Assembly (NCBI RefSeq): GCF_030160115.1
Contig: NZ_BSNS01000023.1
Location: 1 to 64,000, forward strand
Length of the DNA stretch: 64,000 nucleotides
DNA from: Devosia nitrariae
Lineage (GTDB): Bacteria > Pseudomonadota > Alphaproteobacteria > Rhizobiales > Devosiaceae
Reading direction: 5' to 3'
Of this stretch, positions 49,692 to 58,493 are shown piece by piece. The notes under the pieces were generated by a model, which had not been told where the DNA came from, did not search any database, and saw only the letters and a program-made list of their open reading frames with translations. The translations under genes were made by a program, and so were the position numbers. Positions within the stretch are counted from its first letter, which is position 1. Each line of letters opens with the position of its first letter.

Positions 49692-50714
49692 CTACTGGGC
49701 GCCGTACATGCGGGCCTTGACGGCCTCGACTTCGGCGAGCAGCTCGTCGACCAGCTCGTCACCCACATTGCCGCGGATGAACTGCAGGACGGGCGCCTGC
49801 ACGACATCGCGGAAGGCGGCCTTTTCCTCGGGCGAGGAGACGTGAATCTCCATGCCGAGCTCTTCCTGGAGACGGCGGCTGTAGAGCCAGTCGCCCTCGG
49901 TCTTTTCCAGGTTCTCGGTCAGGGCGGCGAGCTCGGCGGCGTCCTGGATGATCTGCTGGTGGCCGGGCGAGAGGGCTTCGAACCAGTCATTGTTGGCAAC
50001 GATCACGTGCAGCCCGAAGGTGTGCTCGTTGAGCGTATAGTATTGCTGCACTTCGCCATGGCCGCCGCTATAGACCACGGCGGGCGGGTTTTCCTGCCCG
50101 TCGACTACGCCCTGGCGGAGCGCCATCACCACTTCGGCGCCGCTGATTGGCACGGCGGTGGCTCCGAGCGCCTTGACCATCTCCATATAGACCGGGCTTT
50201 CCATGGTGCGGATCTTGAGGCCGGCCATGTCGTCGGGATCGACGATCGGACGGACATTGTTGGTGAAGGACCGGAAGCCATTCTGCGAGAAAGCCAGCGC
50301 GCGCATCCCGGTCTCTTCCAGGATGTCCTGGCGCATGGCATCGCCGAAGGGGCCGTTCATCACCTCCCAGGCGATCGGAGCGCTCTCGAAGAGGTAAGGC
50401 ACCGACCAGACCTGCATGGGCGGATAGAAGCCGGCCATGGCCCCATCGGCCGGAAGCGTCAGCTCGAGGCTCCCCTGCTGGACCTGCTCGAGCATCTCGC
50501 GCTCGCCGCCCAGCTGGTTGCCTGGGAAGAGGCGGACGGTGATCTCGCCATTGGTCTTGAACTCGACATATTCCTTGAACCGGACGACGGCGTTGTACTC
50601 GGGGTAATCCCCTTCGGCGACGCCGATGCCGAACTTGATTTCGGCGGCCACGCTAGCCGATGAAAGAGCAATGGTTCCCAACAGGGCAATGGCTGCGGCA
50701 CGCGTTATAAACAT
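49692..50714 (-). CDS. TRAP transporter substrate-binding protein (DctP family)
   Basis: A 340-residue periplasmic binding protein with a signal peptide (MFITRAAAIALLGTIALSSA, cleaved near SVAA). Characteristic blocks are VRLFPGNQLGGEREMLEQVQ, LAFSQNGFRSFTNNVRPI and ALRQGVVDGQENPPAVVYSG. The arginine in LKIRTMES probably salt-bridges the ligand carboxylate. It is the first gene of the operon, and GGGAGG precedes the ATG at 50714. It is divergent from the GntR gene and probably binds the sugar acid that the dehydratase consumes. Confidence 0.93.
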   Translation of the reverse strand: MFITRAAAIALLGTIALSSASVAAEIKFGIGVAEGDYPEYNAVVRFKEYVEFKTNGEITVRLFPGNQLGGEREMLEQVQQGSLELTLPADGAMAGFYPPMQVWSVPYLFESAPIAWEVMNGPFGDAMRQDILEETGMRALAFSQNGFRSFTNNVRPIVDPDDMAGLKIRTMESPVYMEMVKALGATAVPISGAEVVMALRQGVVDGQENPPAVVYSGGHGEVQQYYTLNEHTFGLHVIVANNDWFEALSPGHQQIIQDAAELAALTENLEKTEGDWLYSRRLQEELGMEIHVSSPEEKAAFRDVVQAPVLQFIRGNVGDELVDELLAEVEAVKARMYGAQ

Positions 50715-50801
50715 TTCGATCCTCCCAGGATGCGGCCCTTGAGGCCGGATTTGCATTGACGCCGAGCGCGACTGGCGGCGACATGGGGCTACCATGCAAT
50801 T

Positions 50802-50820
50802 CTTTAGATCATATGTAAAG
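50802..50820. promoter_or_regulatory. possible GntR operator
   Basis: CTTTA (50802-50806) and TAAAG (50816-50820) form a 19-bp dyad across AGATCATATG in the divergent dctP-gntR region, 8 bases before the gntR ATG. FadR/FCD-type regulators commonly bind such AT-containing dyads. The match is short and unconfirmed. Confidence 0.35.
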
Positions 50821-50827
50821 ATTCAGG

Positions 50828-51604
50828 ATGACCGATACGATCCCTTCGAGACCAAAGACGCGGCCAGTGGTCCTGACCCTTCCGGTGGATCTGGGTTCGT
50901 CGCTGCCCACGGGCGCCACCAAGATCGCGGTGGACGTGCTCGGCCGTCGGATTGCAAATGACGCCTATCGGCCTGGCGAGGTGATGCCGACCGAGCCGGA
51001 GCTGGCAAGTTCGCTTGGCGTGAGCCGGGCGACCGTGCGCGACGCAATCAAGGTGCTGTCGGGCAAGGGCATGGTGCGTACGGCACGCCGCTATGGCACG
51101 CGGGTGCGGCCGGTGGAGGAGTGGAACCTGCTCGATGCCGACGTCGCCGCGTGGCACGACCCGACCCATCCCCGCCTGCAGGTGATGTTCGCCGAAACCA
51201 CGGAGCTTCGCGGCATCATCGAGCCGCAGGCAGCGGCGCTGGCGGCGGCGCGGGCGACGGACCGGCAGGTCTCGGCCATCGTCGAGGCCGCCTATGCCAT
51301 GCACCCGCAATCGGGACCCGTGGAAGAGCTGTTTGCCGCCGACTGCACGTTCCACGCCACTATCCTCGACGCAACCGGCAACCTCCTTATGCGGCAATTG
51401 CGCCCCATTATCCTCACCATGCTGTGGATTTCCTATGAATACGGCGTGCTCGCCAGGAGCGAGGAACCGGTGTCCCGGGAGGGCCATATCAAGGTGGCCG
51501 AAGCGATCAGGAAACGGGACGCAGCGGGCGCGCAAAGGGAGATGACCCAGATGCTCGAGCTCAACCGCCGCACGGCGGCGCTCCCGACGCCCGAGCCGGA
51601 CTGA
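50828..51604 (+). CDS. GntR family regulator (FadR/FCD subfamily)
   Basis: A 258-residue regulator. The winged helix covers about residues 30-95 (YRPGEVMPTEPELASSLGVS, then RATVRDAIKVLSGKGMV). The helical FCD ligand domain follows, with EPQAAALAAARATDRQVSAI and ADCTFHATILDATGNLLM, whose Asp/His residues bind metal and an organic acid. It is divergent from the TRAP/dehydratase operon and upstream of the alcohol dehydrogenase, and is probably the repressor of both, relieved by the sugar acid or a breakdown product. Confidence 0.9.
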   Translation: MTDTIPSRPKTRPVVLTLPVDLGSSLPTGATKIAVDVLGRRIANDAYRPGEVMPTEPELASSLGVSRATVRDAIKVLSGKGMVRTARRYGTRVRPVEEWNLLDADVAAWHDPTHPRLQVMFAETTELRGIIEPQAAALAAARATDRQVSAIVEAAYAMHPQSGPVEELFAADCTFHATILDATGNLLMRQLRPIILTMLWISYEYGVLARSEEPVSREGHIKVAEAIRKRDAAGAQREMTQMLELNRRTAALPTPEPD

Positions 51605-51682
51605 CGGCCGAAACTTGAAGGGAAAGCCTGCATATCTGAAAGCGCGTAGCCCCACGCACCCACGCCAAGGAGCCGGAAACAG

Positions 51683-52810
51683 ATGAGCCTCATCACCTAT
51701 CTCACCACGATCGAGTTCGGCGCCGGTTCGCTGGCAACGCTCCCCCAGCATCTCGAGGCCCTGGGCATCAGGCGGCCGCTGCTGGTCAGCGACCACGGAC
51801 TTGCGGGCACCGGTCTCGTCAATGACGTTCGCGCGCTTTGTCCCGATGGCGCCACGGTCTTTCTCGACGTCCCCTCCAATCCCACCGAGGAAGCCGTCAG
51901 TGCTGCAACTGCCCTGTTCAGGGCCGAGGCCTGCGATGGCGTGGTTGCCCTTGGCGGCGGCTCGCCCATTGACCTTTCCAAGGGCGTGGCGCTGCTCGGC
52001 ACACATCCCGGTCCGCTCGAACCCTATGCGTCGATCCTCGGCGGCCTCGATCGCATCAGCGAGAAGGTGGCGCCGGTCATCGCAATTCCAACGACCGCCG
52101 GAACAGGTGCCGAGGTCGGCCGCGCCGCGCTCCTGACCCTCTCTGACGGGCGCAAGCTCGGCTTCATCAGTCCGCACCTGATCCCCCGTCGCGCCATCTG
52201 CGATCCCGAGCTCACCCTCGGCCTGCCGGCGGGACTGACGGCCGCGACCGGGCTCGACGCCTTCTCTCACTGCATCGAGACCCTCTTCTCCCCCCGCTAC
52301 AACCCACCGGCCGAAGCGATCGCGCTCGATGGTGCCGGCCGCATCTGGCGCGCCATCGCGCGCGCCGTCGCCGATGGCGGGGACATCGAGGCGCGCACCG
52401 AGATGATGATGGGCTCGCTGCAGGGCGGATTGACCTTCCAGAAGGGCCTCGGGGCCGTGCATTCCCTCTCCCATGCACTGGGCGGGTTGAAGGCGGTGTC
52501 ACTGCACCACGGAACCCTCAACGCCATCCTCATGCCCGAGGTCCTGGAACTCAACGCGAGCGCCGCTCCCGATAAGCTCGAGCGGCTGACCCGGGCGCTG
52601 GACCTGCCAGCCGACAGCGACGTGCCCGAGCACCTGCGGGCCCTCAACCGGCGCCTCAAGATGCCACCGGGCCTCAGAACGCTCGGGGTGACCGACGACA
52701 TGCTCGAAACCGTCGTTGCCGGCGCCCTGGCCGACCACAGCCACCCCACCAACCCGAGGCCGATGTCCGCCGAGGACTATATGGGTATCCTCAAGAGAAC
52801 GATGGTTTGA
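51683..52810 (+). CDS. iron-containing alcohol dehydrogenase
   Basis: A 375-residue Fe-ADH. The NAD(P) site is VVALGGGSPIDLSKGVALLG with IAIPTTAGTGAE. The iron ligands come from the FSHCIETLF (His), HSLSHALGG (His) and LHHGTLNAILMP (His) segments, plus an upstream Asp. The family includes maleylacetate reductase and lactaldehyde/propanediol oxidoreductases. Here it probably processes an aldehyde or keto product of sugar-acid breakdown. It lies 78 bp after gntR, probably in the same transcript. Confidence 0.9.
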   Translation: MSLITYLTTIEFGAGSLATLPQHLEALGIRRPLLVSDHGLAGTGLVNDVRALCPDGATVFLDVPSNPTEEAVSAATALFRAEACDGVVALGGGSPIDLSKGVALLGTHPGPLEPYASILGGLDRISEKVAPVIAIPTTAGTGAEVGRAALLTLSDGRKLGFISPHLIPRRAICDPELTLGLPAGLTAATGLDAFSHCIETLFSPRYNPPAEAIALDGAGRIWRAIARAVADGGDIEARTEMMMGSLQGGLTFQKGLGAVHSLSHALGGLKAVSLHHGTLNAILMPEVLELNASAAPDKLERLTRALDLPADSDVPEHLRALNRRLKMPPGLRTLGVTDDMLETVVAGALADHSHPTNPRPMSAEDYMGILKRTMV

Positions 52811-52935
52811 GCTTGAGGCTGAAGCGGATCGGCAGGGGAAGATCCGGCCCTCTGCGAGCTGGATTGTCAGGCGCTCACCGCCGCGGTTGCCGCCACCGAC
52901 GTGACTCCTGCCACCAACGCCACGCCACCCACCGC

Positions 52936-53079
52936 TGTCATCCCAGCGAAAGCTGGGACCCAGCCTGAGATACCGCGCCAGCCGCAAGGTGTGTGAACGG
53001 GGCACGCGACACAGAATAACCGCTCCCTCCATGCACGTGATGTGTTCAGGGCTGGGTCCCAGCTTTCGCTGGGATGACA
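52936..53079. repeat. pair of inverted REP-like elements
   Basis: The direct unit TGTCATCCCAGC-GAAA-GCTGGGAcc starts at 52936 (stem 52941-52958). It is followed by GCCGCAAGGTGTGTGAAC and, after 60 bases, by the inverted unit (stem 53057-53074) ending TGACACC. The two could fold as one long hairpin. They fill the gap between the alcohol dehydrogenase and the LuxR-type gene, which otherwise shows nothing. Confidence 0.75.
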
Positions 53080-53158
53080 CCTTGTGGGCCGGAGCCCACA
53101 ATATTGTCGGCACCCGGGCGTCTGGCGTAGCATTCCTGCCATAGGGAGGGGCGCCGCC

Positions 53159-54124
53159 ATGGCGAACGATCAGGAAGACGAGGCAGCCATAGTCGAGCTT
53201 CTTCATGCCAACCGCATCGCCATGTGGACGGCCGATTTCGATGCATGGCGGGAGTGCTTCGTGCATGCCGACTACACCACGCGCTGGGGCTGGTGGCGAG
53301 CGGGCGGCGTTTTCGTGCGGCGCGGCTGGCGGGAGATCGAGGGGCGCGTCGGGCGCGACTTTCCCCGTGTCCGCCACGACTATGCCTATGACACCAAGAT
53401 CCGCAATCTCACGATCCGCATCGTCGGTGACGTGGCCTGGGCGGTTTTCGAGCAGCTTTACCCAGGATACGACATGCTGCCCGGTCACGTCGGGCCGAGC
53501 CTCATCCATGAGATGCGCATTCTCGAGCGGCATGATGGGCGCTGGAAGATCGCGTTCCTCGGCTTTCTCGACGGCAATGCCGGCGAACCGGGCGCCAGGA
53601 TTATTCAGCTTGCCCCGGATGCCACAGTGCTGTGGGTCAACCCGGCGGCCAGCGAAGTGCTACCGGACCATGACGATCTCGTCATCCGCAACAACCGGCT
53701 GCGCTTCCGCCAGACAAGCATTGACGCCAGGTTCCGCAGCGCACTCGACTGGGCCGCGCACCTCGATGACGGACTGATGTCCCGCCGGGGGTCGATGCCG
53801 CTGGTGGTCGAAGCTGGGCAGGGATTGCCGGTCAACGTCTATTGGGTGTCGGTGGAGGCGGGAACGCTGTTCCTCAGCTTCGGGCCCCTTGGATCGGCCG
53901 AACGCCGCCTCGGCCTTGCCGCGAGGATCTTTGGGCTTTCAGAGGCACAGACGCGGTTGGCCACTCACATTGCCGAGGGACTGACACTGCCCGATGCGGC
54001 GGCCGCCATGGGCGTGACGCTCAACACCGCCCGCACGCACCTCCAGCGCATCTACGAAAAGACCGGCGTTCATCATCAGACCGCGCTCGTGCGCGTGCTG
54101 CTCTCGGTAGGCGCGGCGGGGTAA
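53159..54124 (+). CDS. LuxR-type regulator with N-terminal NTF2-like domain
   Basis: A 321-residue protein. Residues 5-140 resemble an NTF2/SnoaL fold (VELLHANRIAMWTADFDAWR, then ILERHDGRWKIAFLGFLDGN). Residues 145-245 are a PAS-like middle (PDATVLWVNPAASEVLPDHD). Residues 255-320 are a LuxR/GerE helix-turn-helix (GLSEAQTRLATHIAEGLTLP, TLNTARTHLQRIYEKTGV). There is no receiver domain. The NTF2 part may sense a small ligand. A close paralogue follows at 54764. The ATG lies shortly after GGGAGGGG. Confidence 0.8.
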   Translation: MANDQEDEAAIVELLHANRIAMWTADFDAWRECFVHADYTTRWGWWRAGGVFVRRGWREIEGRVGRDFPRVRHDYAYDTKIRNLTIRIVGDVAWAVFEQLYPGYDMLPGHVGPSLIHEMRILERHDGRWKIAFLGFLDGNAGEPGARIIQLAPDATVLWVNPAASEVLPDHDDLVIRNNRLRFRQTSIDARFRSALDWAAHLDDGLMSRRGSMPLVVEAGQGLPVNVYWVSVEAGTLFLSFGPLGSAERRLGLAARIFGLSEAQTRLATHIAEGLTLPDAAAAMGVTLNTARTHLQRIYEKTGVHHQTALVRVLLSVGAAG

Positions 54125-54232
54125 TTACGTCACCCGATCGGGTGACAGGCAACCGTCCCCTGCCCGGATGACAAGCGTCCACGCTGCCCGGTGCTAGATT
54201 GTCCCCATCCACTCGGTCACAGGAGGATGGAA

Positions 54233-54487
54233 GTGGCTGTTCTCGATCAGCGCTTTGACGCAAACCCATCACCCGCCGCCCCAACACTTCACGCCTCATG
54301 GTGGAAGGACGCCTTTCCCAAGCAACGCTTTCGCGCATGGCTGCGCCTGCAGCGCTGCCGGCGCCGGCGTGCGCTTCTGGCCCGGACCATCGCCTTTGAG
54401 CGTTTCGACGGATCGCCCCGCACCCCGGGGCAACGGGAAAGCGAACTATTCTTCGCGCGGCTGGTGCAGGCCATGCTGGCGCGCTAG
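54233..54487 (+). CDS. small basic hypothetical protein
   Basis: An 84-residue Arg-rich protein: FPKQRFRAWLRLQRCRRRRA and GQRESELFFARLVQAMLAR. No family is recognised. The start is decided by AGGAGG at 54221-54226, six bases before GTG 54233; the ATG at 54227 touches the ribosome binding site and is unlikely. It lies between the two NTF2-LuxR regulators, on the same strand. It ends at the repeat at 54486. Confidence 0.5.
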   Translation: MAVLDQRFDANPSPAAPTLHASWWKDAFPKQRFRAWLRLQRCRRRRALLARTIAFERFDGSPRTPGQRESELFFARLVQAMLAR

Positions 54488-54503
54488 AGCGTTTTCAGCA
54501 AAG
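54486..54503. repeat. dispersed AGAGCGTTTTCAGCAAAG repeat
   Basis: The 5' part of the element that is complete at 61698-61746. Another copy is at 55747-55764. Such pieces sit right after gene stops here, so they may act in termination or are simply tolerated there. Confidence 0.6.
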
Positions 54504-54763
54504 AAACGTGCCCCCTCCTGACCCCGGGGTGACTACCGGTCCTTGGCAAAATCCCCGAGTTGCGTCTACCGCCAGCCCATGAACAGGCCTGGATCGCTCT
54601 TGCAACAGTTCACGCCTATGTAAAAGCACGAAGATAAGTTTTGAACTTCGCCGGTTACTATCGGCGCGCTTGGCTCAACGATGGCGTCTGGCCCAGAGCA
54701 GTCTTTTCGCGTTCGAAAGGGTGCGATATTCTTGCGCTGAGGGTGCGCCGTCGGAGGGCGGGC

Positions 54764-55747
54764 ATGAACGTCGCGACACCGACTGTAGTAGATGACATCG
54801 TTGCCGTCATAAAGGCCGAGCATGTCGCCTTCTGGATGAAGGACCACGACGGCTACGCGCGCTGCCATCTCCACGCGCCGCATACCTGGTGGTGGAGTTA
54901 CTGGCGTCACGGAGGCCTTGCCATACGGCACGGATGGGACGAGATCGGCGAGCGCTCTCGTAAAGCCATGGCCGCCTTCATCGCCCCCAGTCCGAGCTAC
55001 GCCTACGAAACCACCTGGGATAACATGGTGGTACGGATATGTGGCGACATGGCATGGGCGACGTATCAGCTGCACTACCCCAGCAGTGACGGACCGATCA
55101 GCGAACTGCGCGGCACCACCAGCCTCGCCTATGAACTGAGGATTCTCGAAAAGCATGCTGGCGAATGGAAGATCGCGCTCTGCAGCGTCATGGTCCCGGG
55201 CCTCGACCAGCTGGGTGGCCCGCTGCTGCAGCTCGGCCCGGATGGACGGGTGATGTGGAAGAGCAGGGACGCCGGAGCCGCCCTCGATGACGACGATGAC
55301 CTCGTCATCCGGGGCGATCGTCTGCGCATCCGCGGTCGAGCGGCCGATCTGAGGCTGCAATCAGCGATCCAATGGGCCGCCAAGCGGGATGGATTCCTGA
55401 TGGCGCGCCGGGGAGCGATGCCGATCGTCATGGACGCCGGCGAAGGACTGCCGACTAAGCTTTGGTGGGTGATAGCGGAATCCGGCATGATCCTGTTCTC
55501 GTTCGGCAATCGCCACCTGGCCGAGGAGCGGCTGGCAATGGCTGCCTCGGCCTTCGGCCTGTCTCCCTCGCAACTGCGTGTTGCCAGAAGGATCGTCGAG
55601 GGGCTCTCGCTGGTGGAGATTGCCGACGACAGCGGCGTGAGCGTCAATACGGCGCGCACGCAACTCCGGCGCATGTTCGAAAAGGTCGGCGTCCACAGCC
55701 AGCCGGCGTTGGTTCGGGCGCTGCTTTCGGTCGCCGTGCCGCGGTAG
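54764..55747 (+). CDS. LuxR-type regulator with N-terminal NTF2-like domain
   Basis: A 327-residue paralogue of 53159-54124 with the same three-part build: NTF2-like 10-140 (VIKAEHVAFWMKDHDGYARC), a PAS-like middle, and a LuxR HTH at 260-325 (GLSPSQLRVARRIVEGLSLV, VNTARTQLRRMFEKVGVHSQ). By eye about 40-50 percent of positions agree. GGAGGG precedes the ATG at 54764; the open frame upstream has no conserved residues. The second tandem copy may bind a different ligand or form heterodimers. The aldehyde dehydrogenase downstream is a possible target. Confidence 0.8.
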   Translation: MNVATPTVVDDIVAVIKAEHVAFWMKDHDGYARCHLHAPHTWWWSYWRHGGLAIRHGWDEIGERSRKAMAAFIAPSPSYAYETTWDNMVVRICGDMAWATYQLHYPSSDGPISELRGTTSLAYELRILEKHAGEWKIALCSVMVPGLDQLGGPLLQLGPDGRVMWKSRDAGAALDDDDDLVIRGDRLRIRGRAADLRLQSAIQWAAKRDGFLMARRGAMPIVMDAGEGLPTKLWWVIAESGMILFSFGNRHLAEERLAMAASAFGLSPSQLRVARRIVEGLSLVEIADDSGVSVNTARTQLRRMFEKVGVHSQPALVRALLSVAVPR

Positions 55748-55764
55748 GCGTTTTCAGCAAAGAG
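55747..55764. repeat. dispersed GCGTTTTCAGCAAAG repeat
   Basis: A short copy at the stop of the second LuxR-type gene, followed by CCTGTCCCGACTTGATCCC, which resembles the inserted segment in the copy at 49602-49672. Confidence 0.5.
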
Positions 55765-55877
55765 CCTGTCCCGACTTGATCCCTACCCTGATTTGTCACG
55801 CGATCGGATGACAGAGGACAGCGCGCACATCCGTCAGGCTGAAGCGGTGGATTGGCACATCTGCGAAGAGTTCGGCC

Positions 55878-57299
55878 ATGATCTTCAAGCTTCTCATCGA
55901 CGGACGGTCGGTTGCTGGCGACGCGTCTGCGCCCGTGATCAATCCCGCGACCGAACAGGTACTGGCTGAATGCCCGCGCGCCTCCGAGGCGCAACTCAAT
56001 CAGGCGGTAGCCGCGGCCAAGGCGGCGTTCCCCGGCTGGGCAGCAACGCCGATCGACGAGCGGCGGGGTATCCTTAAGGCCACCGCCGATCGCATCGACG
56101 CCCACGCCGACGAACTGGCGCGGCTCCTGACAAAGGAGCAGGGCAAGCCGATCGGCAGCGCCAAGCATGAGCTCCGGTTCCTGGCGCATGCGTTGCGCAC
56201 GCATGCCGGCTACGAACTGCCGTTCGAAGTTATGAAGAATGGCGCGGGCCATCGGATCGAGGTGCGCCGCAAGCCCCTGGGCGTCGCGGCGTTGATCCTG
56301 CCCTGGAACTACCCAATGGCGCTGCTCGGGTTTAAGTTGCCCTTCGCATTGCTCGCCGGCAACACGGTTGTCACCAAGCCCGCACCTACGACGCCCCTGA
56401 CGACACTGCGCCTGGGGGAGTTGATTGCCGATCTGTTGCCGGCCGGCGTGCTCAACGTCATTGCCGACGCCAACGATCTCGGCGACGCGCTGGTGCGGCA
56501 CCCGGACGTGCACAAGGTCGCTTTCACCGGCTCGGCCGTGACCGGCCGCAAGGTGATGGCCAATGCCTCGGCAACACTGAAGCGTTTCTCGCTCGAGCTC
56601 GGCGGCAACGACGCCGCCATTGTGCTCGAGGATGCCGATCCCAAGGCCGTGGCGCCAAAGGTGTTCGCCTCGGCCTTCGGCAATAGCGGCCAGGTGTGCA
56701 TCGCCATCAAGCGGCTCTATGTGCATGACGTGATCTACGATGCCATGTGCACCGAGCTAGCGACGCTGGCGGATGCGGCGATTGTGGGCGACGGGTCCGA
56801 GCAGGGGACGACGCACGGGCCGCTTCAGAACAAGGCGCAGTTCAACAAAGTTCTCGAGATCCTCGACGACGCGAGAAAGCACGGAACGGTGATCGCCGGC
56901 GGCACGATACCGGATCGGCCGGGGTATTTCCTGCGGCCGACGATCGTGCGAGATATCGCCGAGGGGACGCGGCTGGTTGACGAGGAGCAGTTCGGGCCCG
57001 TGCTGCCGGTGATCCGCTTCAGTAGCAATGAAGACGCCCTCGCGCGCGCAAACAACTCGCCCTATGGGCTCGGCGGCTCGGTCTGGTCGGCGAATGTCGA
57101 GCGGGCCCGGGCGCTGGCCGAGCGGATGGATGCCGGAACGGTCGGCATCAACCAGCACGCGGGCATCGACGCGGACGTGCCACTAGCTGGTGCTAAGCAG
57201 TCGGGCATCGGCACCGAGCTCGGACAGGACGGGTTGCTCGAGTTCACCCAGCTCAAGGTGCTTGCCTCGCCCAGCCCGCAGAAGCCAGATCCTGCTTGA
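55878..57299 (+). CDS. NAD(P)-dependent aldehyde dehydrogenase
   Basis: A 473-residue ALDH. The catalytic Cys is in FGNSGQVCIAIKR and the general-base Glu in FSLELGGNDAAIV. The nucleotide region is ILPWNYPMALLGFKLPFALL, with VAFTGSAVTGR. The C-terminal segment is DVPLAGAKQSGIGTELGQDG. It belongs to the succinate-semialdehyde/betaine aldehyde type group; the substrate is not fixed. It is on the same strand as the two NTF2-LuxR genes and, with the Fe-ADH 5 kb upstream, may form an aldehyde-handling set. Confidence 0.9.
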   Translation: MIFKLLIDGRSVAGDASAPVINPATEQVLAECPRASEAQLNQAVAAAKAAFPGWAATPIDERRGILKATADRIDAHADELARLLTKEQGKPIGSAKHELRFLAHALRTHAGYELPFEVMKNGAGHRIEVRRKPLGVAALILPWNYPMALLGFKLPFALLAGNTVVTKPAPTTPLTTLRLGELIADLLPAGVLNVIADANDLGDALVRHPDVHKVAFTGSAVTGRKVMANASATLKRFSLELGGNDAAIVLEDADPKAVAPKVFASAFGNSGQVCIAIKRLYVHDVIYDAMCTELATLADAAIVGDGSEQGTTHGPLQNKAQFNKVLEILDDARKHGTVIAGGTIPDRPGYFLRPTIVRDIAEGTRLVDEEQFGPVLPVIRFSSNEDALARANNSPYGLGGSVWSANVERARALAERMDAGTVGINQHAGIDADVPLAGAKQSGIGTELGQDGLLEFTQLKVLASPSPQKPDPA

Positions 57300-57373
57300 G
57301 CCCCGCCTTACGTTCGTGCGACTGCCCCCATCTGGCGCCAAGCGGCCGTTCCGGGGCGGATGGGGCCGGTGCG

Positions 57374-57592
57374 AAGCCAACGACGATCTGGATGGGGTGA
57401 TGTCCAGTTTGGCTGAGGGCCCCATCCGGCATGAAGTGATCCCGTCGCCTGTTGGTGAGTTGACCGATCGCGGCGAGATACGGGCATACTACCAGATGCT
57501 CTATTCGAGTGCCCCGGGGCGAACGAGCCACCTGTATCCGGCGTCTCTACGGAGATGATTTCATGGTCGGCGAGACGCTCTGGGAGGGGGAG
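57374..57592 (+). pseudogene. SnoaL-like protein, frameshifted fragment
   Basis: One frame gives DLDGVMSSLAEGPIRHEVIP and GEIRAYYQMLYSSAPG, ending at a stop just after 57550. The next frame continues RLYGDDFMVGETLWEG, the expected following strand of an NTF2-like polyketide-cyclase protein. The frame switch is near 57535, and the protein then runs into a purine repeat at 57582. The N-terminus and the last third are missing. Confidence 0.55.
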
Positions 57593-57610
57593 GGGGAGGG
57601 GGAGGGGGAG
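57582..57610 (+). repeat. GGGGGA tandem repeat, possible G-quadruplex
   Basis: Five runs of three to five G separated by single A residues, about 29 bases. The coding strand could form an intramolecular G-quadruplex; on the other strand it is an equally simple pyrimidine tract. It lies right at the point where the SnoaL fragment is cut off. Confidence 0.7.
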
Positions 57611-57712
57611 ATGGTGGATGGCAAGCCATTCCTTCTCGACGGGAAGCGTGGGCGCGGCGCAAACCGGCTCCTGCAGTAGCAACCAGCCCCGCCCGCGGAT
57701 GTGGTCCCGCAA

Positions 57713-57911
57713 TGACCCAACCCTCTTCATCATCACTGGCGCCATGGCCGCCGGCAAATCGACCGTCGCCAAAGCCCGGGTCCAGCGCTTCCCCCGCTCC
57801 GCCCATGTCGGCGGCGATGCGTTCCTCAGGATGATCGTCAATGGCGGCGCCGTCATGGGCCCGGTGCTCAAAGCCGAGGCACGCGCCCAGCTGACGCGCC
57901 GCCTTCAATAG
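57713..57911 (+). pseudogene. P-loop kinase fragment (copy of 59388-59900)
   Basis: FIITGAMAAGKSTVAKARVQ, then RFPRSAHVGGDAFLRMIVNG and GPVLKAEARAQLTRRLQ match the first 65 codons of the gene at 59388 at about 95 percent DNA identity. One base is missing in the CCCC run just after the ATG, so the conserved start is out of frame. The copy stops at 57911, leaving off the remaining 105 residues. The source copy is 1.5 kb downstream. Confidence 0.85.
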
Positions 57912-58004
57912 GCCGCGTTGGTCGACCCTATTGGAGTAACCTCGAGCAAATCGTCGGTCTCAATCCAAGGCTTGAGCTGAGCACCCCGGAGACGCTGACA
58001 CGCG

Positions 58005-58349
58005 ATGTTCGATGCCCAAAACTCCAGCTCGATTTCCCGCGCCGGCGCGGCAATCGCCTCGTATTTCACCTCCCGGCTTGCCGGCACCGCACCTCTCGCC
58101 ATCGTTTTCTGGCGCGACATGGTCGCCATCGGCTCAGGCCTTGTCCTGCTCAGTCTTGCGCTTGTCGTCGTTCTGGCGCTCAACAATGCGCCCACTGCGT
58201 GGATCGTCATCGCCTATGTCGCGAACTGGCCCTACTGCGTCTTTGCGACATTTGCCGTCTGGAAGGCTTCTTTGCAAAGCAGTCCGGTACAACGAGGACT
58301 CGCCCGTCTGGCCGCGCTTGCCTGGCTTTTGTTTGCCCTGGTTGTGTAA
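58005..58349 (+). CDS. small hypothetical membrane protein
   Basis: A 114-residue protein with three predicted helices: MVAIGSGLVLLSLALVVVLA, WIVIAYVANWPYCVFATFAV and LARLAALAWLLFALVV. The N-terminal 35 residues are polar. The short loop has NNAPTAW. No family is recognised. It is on the plus strand, convergent with the NYN gene. Confidence 0.55.
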   Translation: MFDAQNSSSISRAGAAIASYFTSRLAGTAPLAIVFWRDMVAIGSGLVLLSLALVVVLALNNAPTAWIVIAYVANWPYCVFATFAVWKASLQSSPVQRGLARLAALAWLLFALVV

Positions 58350-58493
58350 AGGATCCAGCAACACAGTCGGCCATCGCGCAGCAGCGTTCATCATGCCAGG
58401 GTGGAACCCCCTGCCGCTTCCGGCACGTGTGACGCCACCAGCACCAGAGCCACAATTCGGCTTTTGGGAAGCCCAATGGCAAGGCCGTCAGAA

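Noticed and set aside
50804..52474. 556-codon open frame on the minus strand
   Set aside because: It is antisense to gntR and the alcohol dehydrogenase, both with clear motifs. Its sequence is low-complexity Arg/Gly/His typical of a shadow frame.
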